A DNA stretch of 13,408 nt from an uncultured Maribacter sp. (lineage in GTDB: Bacteria > Bacteroidota > Bacteroidia > Flavobacteriales > Flavobacteriaceae), in assembly GCA_905479535.1 (NCBI GenBank), contig CAJQMW010000365.1, forward strand, positions 1 through 13,408, given 5' to 3'. The first letter of the stretch is position 1; each line of letters opens with the position of its first letter. The notes under the pieces were generated by a model. That model made no database searches and was not told where the DNA came from. It saw only the letters and a program-made list of their open reading frames with translations. Shown in pieces: positions 1 to 6,211 of the stretch. The position numbers and the translations under genes are program-made.

Positions 1-74
1 TCTGGAGCGAAAGCTTTCTTCAAGGCATTTTCGATAACACCTTTTTGATACGTATCTTCTTGTGACTTTTTGGC
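1..74 (-). pseudogene. clpC: ClpC internal fragment, inverted
   Basis: Read on the minus strand, this stretch is open throughout and ends at the window edge with QKGVIENALKKAFAPE. That matches the part of the second AAA+ module of ClpC/ClpB unfoldases just before the conserved FLNRID sensor region. The plus-strand frame that encodes the ClpC tail from base 70 has an in-frame TGA at 46-48 and no ClpC similarity further left. This fragment is therefore an internal part of the same kind of gene in the opposite orientation. It has no start, is cut at base 1, and points away from the plus-strand tail. The identification rests on remembered family sequence, not on an alignment. The likely explanations are a chimeric inversion at a contig end or a real rearrangement. 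Confidence 0.72.
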
Positions 75-195
75 AGAGGAAATCGTGAATTCCAAATTAG
101 AAGAAGGTGATACCATTTTCATGGATTTGGACAAAAAGAAGGAGGAGCTTACCATTAAAATCAAAAAAGCGGAAAAATCCTCTAAAACAGAATAA
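70..195 (+). CDS. clpC: ClpC-type ATP-dependent unfoldase, C-terminal tail only
   Basis: The frame reads LAEEIVNSKLEEGDTIF, then a Lys/Glu-rich tail, and stops at TAA 193-195. This is the extreme C-terminus of the ClpC/MecB family (D2 small domain), where LAEEI follows the GARPLKRAI helix. ClpC is a cytosolic hexameric AAA+ chaperone that unfolds proteins and feeds them to the ClpP protease. Only about 41 residues of a protein usually over 800 long are here. The upstream part is not merely beyond the window: the frame is broken at about base 70, where the sequence switches to an inverted internal ClpC segment. A good terminator follows the stop, as expected at the end of a real clpC locus. 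The family call is firm, but the gene as presented cannot be functional. Confidence 0.8.
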   Translation: MAEEIVNSKLEEGDTIFMDLDKKKEELTIKIKKAEKSSKTE

Positions 196-216
196 TTCAA
201 AAACGCTTTGGTTTTT

Positions 217-249
217 AAAAAGGAGTCCCTCATAGGGGCTCCTTTTTTT
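217..249 (+). terminator. Intrinsic terminator after clpC
   Basis: AGGAG-T-CCC pairs with GGG-G-CTCCT around a 5-base TCATA loop (stem 221-242, one T-G pair). It is preceded by A-rich and followed by T-rich sequence (cctttttttc), about 25 bases after the clpC stop. The A-rich 5' flank means it could also act in the other direction. Confidence 0.85.
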
Positions 250-260
250 CTTACAATCTA

Positions 261-297
261 CTAGGTGACGTAGGAATAAAAACACAAGGTTTCCTAG
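261..297. repeat. Inverted repeat upstream of the STAS-like gene
   Basis: TAGGAA (271-276) and TTCCTA (291-296) form an inverted repeat with a 14-base spacer, and CTAGG (261-265) repeats in inverse at CCTAG (293-297). It lies about 100 bases before the start of the STAS-like gene, in the 202-base gap after clpC, which otherwise holds only the clpC terminator. No consensus TAnnTTTG promoter element is visible in this gap. It could be an operator, but this is seen as pattern only. Confidence 0.25.
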
Positions 298-397
298 CTA
301 TACGCAGTATGAACGATATTTAAGCCTTTAATCTAATATTTTATCCAGACGACCTGTAACGGATTATTTTCGTCCCAGACACTATAACACACATCAA

Positions 398-799
398 ATG
401 AGCGTTGGATCTGCGAAGAAAAAGATTATTGTTAGAGAATATGAATTGGAAATAGGAACGGTACAGGTATATGATAATTACATGGTATCAATGTTCGACG
501 AAGGCGCGACCCTAACTTTAGAACGTGCTTACCAGATTATCGGGATTTCAGAAATTCATTTTAGGGATAAAAATTTCGGCTTCATCAGTCTACGTAAAAA
601 TTCCTATGCTATCGATCCAACCATTTATAATTACCTTAAAGAACTTGACAACTTAAAAGCTTTTGCCATAGTTTCCGTTAAGGAAATTGATATGCATAAC
701 TTCAAAATAGAAAAGCTTTTCTACAAGAAGCCCATGAAGTTCTTTATTGAATTTGAAAACGCACTTAAATGGGTTAAACGCAAGGTTAAAGCGAAATAA
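398..799 (+). CDS. Small SpoIIAA/STAS-like conserved protein
   Basis: This is a 133-residue soluble protein with no signal peptide or membrane segment. After a short basic N-terminus (SAKKKIIVREYELEIGT), it alternates hydrophobic strands with helices. It ends in an amphipathic, very basic helix (FENALKWVKRKVKAK). The layout recalls the roughly 130-residue SpoIIAA-like (STAS/SEC14-type) proteins common in Flavobacteriaceae, with segments such as FGFISLRKNSYAIDPTIYNYL and LKAFAIVSV near residues 65-95. I see no catalytic motif and assign no function; the phosphorylatable serine of true anti-sigma antagonists cannot be placed with confidence. ATG 398 is the first start in frame. The gene stands alone between the clpC terminator and the convergent nnr gene. 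The coding call is firm and the fold call is tentative. Confidence 0.75.
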   Translation: MSVGSAKKKIIVREYELEIGTVQVYDNYMVSMFDEGATLTLERAYQIIGISEIHFRDKNFGFISLRKNSYAIDPTIYNYLKELDNLKAFAIVSVKEIDMHNFKIEKLFYKKPMKFFIEFENALKWVKRKVKAK

Positions 800-812
800 A
801 AAGTTCGACTTT
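799..812. terminator. Weak bidirectional stem-loop between convergent genes
   Basis: AAAGT-TCG-ACTTT (800-812) forms a 5-bp stem directly at the STAS-like gene's stop codon. A T-rich run follows it on both strands: cttattcttt on plus, and TTATTT on minus downstream of nnr. It is short and A/T-rich, so termination activity is only plausible. Confidence 0.3.
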
Positions 813-832
813 CTTATTCTTTGGACAATTAA

Positions 833-2374
833 TTATTCAGAATTTTTTTCTTCCTTAACCGGCACTTCGGGAAGCTTAAAAAGGTCTAGATACGCATCTC
901 CAAAACTTTCAATTAAATGGGAAGCTGTAAGTGTTTGATAACCTGTTCGCTCCACAGCAACATCTCCGGATTTACCATGTAGATACACCCCAAAAATGGC
1001 AGCATGTAAAGGCGAGTACTTTTGGGCTACTAACCCAGTTAAAGCCCCGGCCAGAACATCGCCACTTCCCGCAGTTGCCATACCCGGATTCCCGGTAGTA
1101 TTCACGTACCCCTTATCCTTATGAATTGTAATGGTATGGGCGCCTTTCACAACTACAATACAATCATACTTTTTTGAAAAAGCCTTGGTTTTATTGAGCT
1201 TATCAAAATCATCCTTCCATTTTCCTATCAATCTTTCCAGTTCTTTGGGGTGCGGTGTTAAAATTGATGCTGCGGGCAATAACGATAGTAATTCTTTATG
1301 TTTGGCCAACATATTTAATCCGTCCGCATCTATTACAAGGGGCATGGTGTTGCCTTTTAAAAATGTCTCTAAAGCCTTTACCGTATCCTTTCCGGTTCCC
1401 ATACCCATTCCAATGCCTATGACTTTAGGTGAAATCTCAAAGTCAATATTTGAAATAGTTTCTTCCCCATCCGTAATAACCATGACCTCTGGTATTGCAG
1501 TTTGTAAGCTATTATATCCACATTTTGGAACATAGGCGGTAACCAAACCACTTCCAATTTGCAAGGCAGACTTAGCCGCCAGTAGTACTGCGCCGATTTT
1601 ACCGTAACTCCCACCTATAATCAAACTATGTCCATAAATACCCTTATGCGAAAATTTAGTTCTTGGTATATATAACGGGAGTACCTCGTTTTTGGCTATT
1701 AATTCATATTCCGTTTCGGTATTCATTAAGAACTCCTGATCCAATCCAATATCCAAAACTTCCCATTGCTCTAGATAAATGCCCGTTTGCGGAAGGAAGA
1801 AAACTAATTTCGGAGTTTGAAAGCTCAGTACAAAATTGGCCTTGACGACAGCTTCTTTATTTTCAGGCACCCTATCCGTAAATAATCCTGATGGAATATC
1901 TACCGAAAGGATAAAGGCCTGGGATTTATGAAAATGTGCAATCAATTTTATGACCCAATCCGACGGAGGCCTATTTAGACCAATACCAAATATGGCGTCA
2001 ACGATAATATCTTCCTTTCCAATTGTAGGGAATGTACTATCCGAATCCAGAAATTCGGGCCATACTTTGCGCTCTTTAAGGCGTTCCATATTAATAAGAA
2101 AATCTTTGGAACGTGTCTTACTATAATTAACAACGTAAACGGCAATGTCATAACCGTGCTCCTGTAAATGGCGTGCCAATGCAATTCCATCACCACCGTT
2201 GTTACCAATACCACAGAACAAATGAATCTTTACAGGGGCGCCCTGCAACCGTAAATGCATCCAGTTGAAAATCTGGACGGCGGCCCGTTCCATTAATTCA
2301 TCGCTAGTAATTTGCTGTTTTTCAATTGTGAATTTATCAGCGGAATAGATTTGTTCGGCACTAAAAAGCTTCAT
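833..2374 (-). CDS. nnr: Bifunctional NAD(P)H-hydrate epimerase / ADP-dependent NAD(P)H-hydrate dehydratase
   Basis: This cytosolic metabolite-repair enzyme acts on hydrated NADH and NADPH (NADHX/NADPHX). The N-terminal YjeF_N domain (about residues 1-215) epimerises the R and S forms. The C-terminal ribokinase-like domain (about 225-495) dehydrates the S form using ADP. The visible epimerase motifs are GIGNNGGDG (55-63), VDAIFGIGLNRP with its Asp at 126, and SVDIPSGL (157-164). The dehydratase shows HSLIIGGSYGKIGA (249-262), VIDADGLNML (347-356), LTPHPKELERL (372-382) and NPGMATAGSGDVLAG (429-443), whose GSGD carries the catalytic Asp (439). The 513-residue length is normal for the fused form. 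The start MKLFSAEQI is typical of Bacteroidota homologues. The gene is divergent from the thr operon, sharing a 263-base spacer, and convergent with the STAS-like gene. Confidence 0.96.
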   Translation of the reverse strand: MKLFSAEQIYSADKFTIEKQQITSDELMERAAVQIFNWMHLRLQGAPVKIHLFCGIGNNGGDGIALARHLQEHGYDIAVYVVNYSKTRSKDFLINMERLKERKVWPEFLDSDSTFPTIGKEDIIVDAIFGIGLNRPPSDWVIKLIAHFHKSQAFILSVDIPSGLFTDRVPENKEAVVKANFVLSFQTPKLVFFLPQTGIYLEQWEVLDIGLDQEFLMNTETEYELIAKNEVLPLYIPRTKFSHKGIYGHSLIIGGSYGKIGAVLLAAKSALQIGSGLVTAYVPKCGYNSLQTAIPEVMVITDGEETISNIDFEISPKVIGIGMGMGTGKDTVKALETFLKGNTMPLVIDADGLNMLAKHKELLSLLPAASILTPHPKELERLIGKWKDDFDKLNKTKAFSKKYDCIVVVKGAHTITIHKDKGYVNTTGNPGMATAGSGDVLAGALTGLVAQKYSPLHAAIFGVYLHGKSGDVAVERTGYQTLTASHLIESFGDAYLDLFKLPEVPVKEEKNSE

Positions 2375-2427
2375 TCTATAATTGGATTTGATAAAAAATA
2401 ACGATTCTGCAAAAATTTGTAGAAACG

Positions 2428-2458
2428 TTTGATTAGCAGACCAAATGTACTACTTTTG
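2428..2458 (+). promoter_or_regulatory. Consensus Bacteroidota promoter of the threonine operon
   Basis: TTTG (2428-2431), a 19-base spacer and TACTTTTG (2451-2458) match the Bacteroidota sigma-70 consensus TTTG-N19-21-TAnnTTTG with no mismatch. Transcription would begin a few bases after 2458, just before the leader ORF at 2476, so the 5' end of the transcript carries the leader. Confidence 0.75.
2442..2449 (-). promoter_or_regulatory. Possible -7 element for nnr inside the thr promoter spacer
   Basis: On the minus strand these bases read TACATTTG, a perfect TAnnTTTG, about 68 bases before the nnr start. No TTTG lies 19-21 bases upstream of it on that strand. It sits within the spacer of the opposite-facing thr promoter, so the two could not be occupied at once. 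Confidence 0.35.
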
Positions 2459-2475
2459 AGGCTTAACCATATAGT

Positions 2476-2568
2476 ATGGGCTGCTCGAGTACAGACATAA
2501 GATTTCTTTCTCCCCTTGCAACCACTACGTTTGGTACTGCTACGATATGCAACACCCCTTCGGGGTAA
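2476..2568 (+). CDS. Putative thr operon leader peptide (Thr-rich, 30 aa)
   Basis: An ATG 18 bases after the consensus -7 element opens a 30-codon frame that ends in TAA at 2566-2568, 69 bases before thrA. It starts MGCSSTDIRF and contains ATTTFGTATICNT at residues 15-27. That makes seven Thr and two Ile codons in all, with six of the Thr within 13 residues and four different Thr codons used at a cluster (ACC ACT ACG, then ACT, ACG, ACC). A Thr/Ile-rich leader just before thrA is the hallmark of ribosome-mediated attenuation (compare E. coli thrL), where slow Thr-tRNA supply stalls the ribosome and changes downstream RNA folding. The frame runs into competing hairpins at its 3' end. The sequence differs from thrL, so this is assigned by composition, position and promoter context. 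Translation is not proven. Confidence 0.6.
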   Translation: MGCSSTDIRFLSPLATTTFGTATICNTPSG

Positions 2569-2604
2569 AAAATAATATACCTCCGTCCCCGTGTTTTATA
2601 ACAC
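2554..2604 (+). promoter_or_regulatory. Mutually exclusive hairpins, candidate thr attenuator
   Basis: The G-rich segment CGGGGTA (2561-2567) can pair in three incompatible ways. It pairs with ACCCC just upstream (2554-2558 with 2562-2566), with TACC-t-CCG (2578-2585, one bulge), or with CCCCG (2587-2591, 5 bp, followed by tgtttt). A further small hairpin, GTGTT/AACAC, lies at 2591-2604. A ribosome on the last Thr codon of the leader would cover the first partner. This is the switch layout expected of an attenuator. No strong T-run follows any stem, so a classical terminator is not evident. Confidence 0.45.
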
Positions 2605-2637
2605 TAAAAATTCCCAAGAAGTCAATAGTATATCCTT

Positions 2638-5079
2638 ATGAAAGTTTTAAAATTTGGCGGTTCTTCGGTAGCCAGCCCAGAAAATATTATTAAAATAAAA
2701 AATATTGTCGCCAATTACGATGAAAGTATCATTGTGGTGGTCTCCGCTTTTGGTGGAATAACCGATGAACTACTGGAGGCGGGTTCTCTGGCCGCAAGAC
2801 AGGACATCACCTACAAGACAGTTCTTAAAGCCATAGAGGATAGACATTTGAACGCCATTAAAGCATTAGTCCCGGTTACTGCACAAAGCGGACTGCTTAG
2901 TAAGGTTAAAAGCGAACTGAACATTTTAGAGACCCTTTTAGAAGGTGCTTTTTTCATTGGAGAAACCACAGAGAAACTTTCCGATAAAATCGTAAGCTAT
3001 GGGGAGCTGTTATCTTCCTATATCATCAGCGAATACTTTATGAGCGAGGATATGAACTGTGGATATAAGGACAGTAGGGAACTCATAAAAACATTTAAAG
3101 CGAACGGAAAAAATACTGTTGATTTTGAAACCACAAATACTAATTGTACCGAATACTTTAATACGTCCTGCAAACAGATAATAGTATGCCCAGGATTCAT
3201 AGCTTCCTCTCAAAATGGGGATTCCACTACTCTAGGTCGTGGCGGGTCGGATTACACAGCGGCCATTTATGCTGCCGCAGTAGATGCTGACCTTTTGGAG
3301 ATATGGACCGACGTCAGTGGTATGTTCACCGCCAACCCAAAAATGGTGAAACAGGCGAAGGCTATTGCACATATCTCTTATGAAGAGGCCATGGAACTCT
3401 CGCATTTTGGGGCCAAGGTATTGTACCCACCGACCATACAACCCGTTTTATCAAAGGGAATATCCATCGTTATAAAAAACACATTTAGTCCGGAGGAAGA
3501 AGGAACGTTGATTACACAGTCCAAAAATGAAAAAGGAAAAACGGTACGAGGCATAAGCCATATAGGTAACATGGCCTTATTATCCTTGGAAGGTCCGGGG
3601 ATGGTAGGAATACCCGGGATATCCAAACGATTTTTCGAGGTGCTCTCCCAGGCGGACATTAGTGTTGTTCTCATTACGCAGGCTTCCTCCGAACACTCCA
3701 TTTGTGTGGGAATTTCCGCAGAAGACGTTGATAAGGCCGTAGAGGTCGTGAACGATGCTTTTGTTCATGAAATAGAACGCGGGAGGATAAAAAGTGTACA
3801 GCCGGAAAGGGACCTTGCCATAGTGGCCTTGGTGGGAGACAATATGAAAAGCCACCAAGGATTAAGTGGTAAGATGTTCAGTACGCTTGGAAAGAACAAT
3901 GTTAACATCAGGGTCATCGCCCAAGGTGCCTCGGAAAGGAATATCTCCTGTGTTATCGATGAAAAGGATGTAAAAAAAGCGCTGAATGCCCTCCATGAGG
4001 AATTCTTTGAGGAGAACATTAAACAATTGAACCTTTTTGTGATGGGTGTGGGTAACGTGGGATCAAAATTCCTAAACCAAATTAAATTACAACGAAAGTA
4101 TTTAAAGGAAAACCTAAAGTTGAATATACGGGTCATAGGCATATCCAATTCTAGGACCATGGCTTTCAACGAAAAAGGCATAGACCTAAGTTCTTGGGAA
4201 AAAACCTTAACGAATGGTGAAAAGGCGCAGAAAGAAAAGTTCTTCCAACAAGTGAATAATTTAAATTTTCGTAACAGTATTTTTGTCGACAATACGGCTA
4301 GCGATAAAGTTTCCGCTACCTACAATGCCTATTTGGAGAACAGTATATCCGTGGTCACTTGTAATAAAATTGCCTGTTCCTCCCAATATGAGAATTATGC
4401 ATCTTTAAAAGCATTGGCGCACGAATATAATGCGCCCTTTCTTTTTGAAACCAACGTTGGTGCAGGGTTGCCAATCATAGACACATTGAAACACTTGATA
4501 GCATCGGGAGATAAAATTTTAAAAATTCAAGCGGTGTTATCCGGAAGTTTAAATTTTGTCTTTAACAATTTCAATGATAATACCACCTTCCACGATGTGG
4601 TAAAGAAAGCCCAGGAAGAAGGATATACGGAACCAGACCCAAAGATAGACTTGAGCGGAATTGATGTGATGCGTAAAATATTGATTTTGGCCAGGGAAAG
4701 TGGGCACGTTTTAGAAATAGATGATATTAAGAACGAATCATTTTTACCAGAAGAAAGCCTAAAAACTAAAAATAATGATGACTTCTTCACATCTTTAAAG
4801 AAGTATGAAAGTGAATTTCAAAAACTATATAAAAAAGCAGTTGAAGCGGACAGTAAGCTTAAATATGTGGCGCAATTTAAAGATGGCAAGGCTAGTGTTG
4901 GTTTACAGCAAATCCCAAAAGGTCATGACTTTTATAATCTGGAAGGGAGTGACAATATTGTGCTCTTCTATACAGAAAGATATCCCAATCAACCGCTAAT
5001 CATCAAAGGTGCTGGTGCAGGGGCAGATGTCACGGCATCAGGAATTTTTGCCGATATCATTCGGATAGGTAATTTTTAA
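2638..5079 (+). CDS. thrA: Bifunctional aspartate kinase / homoserine dehydrogenase I
   Basis: This enzyme catalyses the first and third steps from aspartate to homoserine: ATP-dependent phosphorylation of aspartate, and NAD(P)H reduction of aspartate semialdehyde. The kinase domain (about 1-295) opens with the KFGGSSV motif (residues 5-11) and has GRGGSDYTA (about 200-208) and WTDVSGMFTANP. Two ACT-type regulatory domains follow (about 310-455), where threonine feedback would act. The dehydrogenase domain starts with the nucleotide-binding GVGNVG (about 469), then NKIA (about 575), NVGAGLPIIDTL (about 606), SGSLNF and EEGYTEPDPKIDLSGID (about 660). It ends GAGAGADVTASGIFADI. At 813 residues it is the usual full length of the ThrA/MetL fusion (E. 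coli ThrA is 820). Position before thrB and thrC and behind a Thr-rich leader favours ThrA over MetL. Asd is not in the window. Confidence 0.96.
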   Translation: MKVLKFGGSSVASPENIIKIKNIVANYDESIIVVVSAFGGITDELLEAGSLAARQDITYKTVLKAIEDRHLNAIKALVPVTAQSGLLSKVKSELNILETLLEGAFFIGETTEKLSDKIVSYGELLSSYIISEYFMSEDMNCGYKDSRELIKTFKANGKNTVDFETTNTNCTEYFNTSCKQIIVCPGFIASSQNGDSTTLGRGGSDYTAAIYAAAVDADLLEIWTDVSGMFTANPKMVKQAKAIAHISYEEAMELSHFGAKVLYPPTIQPVLSKGISIVIKNTFSPEEEGTLITQSKNEKGKTVRGISHIGNMALLSLEGPGMVGIPGISKRFFEVLSQADISVVLITQASSEHSICVGISAEDVDKAVEVVNDAFVHEIERGRIKSVQPERDLAIVALVGDNMKSHQGLSGKMFSTLGKNNVNIRVIAQGASERNISCVIDEKDVKKALNALHEEFFEENIKQLNLFVMGVGNVGSKFLNQIKLQRKYLKENLKLNIRVIGISNSRTMAFNEKGIDLSSWEKTLTNGEKAQKEKFFQQVNNLNFRNSIFVDNTASDKVSATYNAYLENSISVVTCNKIACSSQYENYASLKALAHEYNAPFLFETNVGAGLPIIDTLKHLIASGDKILKIQAVLSGSLNFVFNNFNDNTTFHDVVKKAQEEGYTEPDPKIDLSGIDVMRKILILARESGHVLEIDDIKNESFLPEESLKTKNNDDFFTSLKKYESEFQKLYKKAVEADSKLKYVAQFKDGKASVGLQQIPKGHDFYNLEGSDNIVLFYTERYPNQPLIIKGAGAGADVTASGIFADIIRIGNF

Positions 5080-5080
5080 G

Positions 5081-5122
5081 CCCCACCCCTAAATCCCCTC
5101 CCCAAAGGAGAGGGGACTTGAA
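5081..5122. repeat. G/C-rich palindromic intergenic repeat, copy A
   Basis: Just after the thrA stop, TCCCCTC (5094-5100) pairs with GAGGGGA (5110-5116) around a CCCAAAGGA loop, flanked by ccccacccctaaa and cttgaa. Sequences of this type (cccctcccc-aaagg-agaggggact) are a familiar interspersed intergenic repeat in Bacteroidota genomes; that is from memory and was not searched. No T-run follows, so it is not an evident terminator. It probably forms a stem-loop in the thr mRNA. Confidence 0.6.
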
Positions 5123-5163
5123 ATATAGCATTAAAAAAGAAGTAATGAAATATGAGCAAAGTT

Positions 5164-5217
5164 ATTCCCCCTTTGAAAGGCATGTGCTGAGCGGAGCCGA
5201 AGTAGGGCTAGGGGGAT
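5164..5217. repeat. G/C-rich palindromic repeat, copy B, with an inner REP-like segment
   Basis: ATTCCCCCT (5164-5172) and AGGGGGAT (5210-5217) are inverted ends. The arms tttgaaagg and gggctaggggg resemble another common flavobacterial intergenic palindrome. Between them sits gtgctgagcggagccgaagta (about 5184-5204), which resembles a separate, widespread Bacteroidota repeat of the ctgagcg-agtcgaag type. The whole looks like one repeat family inserted in, or fused with, another. The 167-base thrA-thrB gap is filled mainly by this and copy A, and holds no gene. Confidence 0.55.
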
Positions 5218-5246
5218 GTTATTGTTGGCATTAATTTATAATAGTA

Positions 5247-6173
5247 ATGACTAAGGAAGAAATCAAAGTCTTTTGCCCGGCAACGATAGCCAACATTTCC
5301 TGCGGATTTGACGTGTTGGGTGTTGCCTTGGATTCTGTTGGTGACGAGATGATAGTTCGGAAGGTAAGCGAAAAAGGGGTTCGCATCACGAAATTGGAAG
5401 GTCAAGACCTACCTATGGAGACCCTAAAAAATGTCGCGGGGGTAGCGGGAATAGAACTTTTGGCCAATAGCGATTATGAAGGCGGTTTCGAGATTGAGAT
5501 CTACAAAAAAATAAAGGCAGGGAGTGGTATTGGCAGTAGTGCCGCAAGTTCTGCAGGAGCAGTTTGGGCCATGAACGAATTACTGGAAAAGCCATTTTCC
5601 CAGCTCCAACTGGTAAAATTTGCCATGGAGGGCGAGCGTTTGGCAAGTGGAGTTGCCCATGCGGACAATGTGGCTCCTGCCCTATTTGGTGGGTTTACGC
5701 TGGTACGTAGCTATGACCCATTGGATATCGTGACGATTCCAGCACCGATAGCTTTGTATGCTACCGTTATTCATCCCCAAATTGAGGTGAAGACTTCAGA
5801 TTCTCGGAAAATACTTAAAACAAGTATCACCATGGAAACCGGAATAAAACAATGGGGCAACCTTGGTGGGCTAATAGCTGGTCTCTTTAAGGAGGATTAT
5901 GAGCTTATTGGACGTTCTTTAGTAGACCACATCGTGGAACCCATTCGATCTATATTAATTCCCGGTTTTGATGAAGTTAAGAAAGCAGTGGTCCAAGCAG
6001 GAGCATTAGGAAGCGGTATTTCCGGTTCTGGGCCCTCTATTTTTGCACTTAGTGAAGGAGCCTCAACCGCTCAAAACGTAGCCGTGGCGATGCGAGGAGT
6101 TTATGAGAATATTGGCATCGATTATGAAGTACACGTTTCGAAAGTTAATGTGGATGGAGTAAGGGAATTATGA
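5247..6173 (+). CDS. thrB: Homoserine kinase
   Basis: ThrB phosphorylates homoserine to O-phosphohomoserine with ATP, the fourth step of threonine synthesis, in the cytosol. It is a GHMP-superfamily kinase of normal length (308 residues). Motif 1 is PATIANISCGFDVLG (11-25), with the PATIANxGxGFD pattern of homoserine kinases. Motif 2, the phosphate-binding loop, is AGSGIGSSAASS (91-102). Motif 3 is GISGSGPSIFAL (257-268). ATG 5247 is the first start and places motif 1 at the usual distance from the N-terminus. The gene lies 167 bases after thrA, separated by two palindromic repeats but in the same direction. The stop TGA overlaps an ATG (ATGA at 6170-6173) that opens a short mini-ORF leading to thrC. 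Confidence 0.97.
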   Translation: MTKEEIKVFCPATIANISCGFDVLGVALDSVGDEMIVRKVSEKGVRITKLEGQDLPMETLKNVAGVAGIELLANSDYEGGFEIEIYKKIKAGSGIGSSAASSAGAVWAMNELLEKPFSQLQLVKFAMEGERLASGVAHADNVAPALFGGFTLVRSYDPLDIVTIPAPIALYATVIHPQIEVKTSDSRKILKTSITMETGIKQWGNLGGLIAGLFKEDYELIGRSLVDHIVEPIRSILIPGFDEVKKAVVQAGALGSGISGSGPSIFALSEGASTAQNVAVAMRGVYENIGIDYEVHVSKVNVDGVREL

Positions 6174-6211
6174 GCTATTTAAACACCGAAGTAAAAACAT
6201 TTATAGGTTGA
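6170..6211 (+). other. 13-codon mini-ORF linking thrB to thrC
   Basis: The ATG overlaps the thrB stop codon (ATGA). The frame encodes MSYLNTEVKTFIG and stops at TGA 6209-6211, which overlaps the TTG start codon of thrC (TTGA, 6208-6211). It could be a chance frame, or a relay for coupled translation from thrB to thrC. No sign of selection on the peptide itself can be judged from one sequence. Confidence 0.3.

Noticed and set aside
97..285. Minus-strand frame of 62 codons across the clpC tail and its terminator
   Set aside because: It reads through the terminator hairpin and is antisense to the ClpC tail. It is Phe/Leu-rich only because the other strand is A/G-rich.
747..938. Plus-strand frame spanning the end of the STAS-like gene and the end of nnr
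   Set aside because: It overlaps two well-supported convergent genes and has no family resemblance.
1131..1535. Plus-strand frame of 134 codons within nnr
   Set aside because: It is antisense to the dehydratase domain of nnr, whose motifs are intact, and has no recognisable domain.
2554..2570. ACCCC-TTC-GGGGT as an intrinsic terminator
   Set aside because: It is followed by A6, not T, on the plus strand, and on the minus strand the T-run precedes the hairpin. It fits a switch element better than a terminator.
3765..4292. Long open frame (175 codons) on the minus strand within thrA
   Set aside because: It lies wholly antisense to a well-conserved part of thrA, has low-complexity Ser/Phe/Leu composition and matches no family. 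It is a shadow frame.
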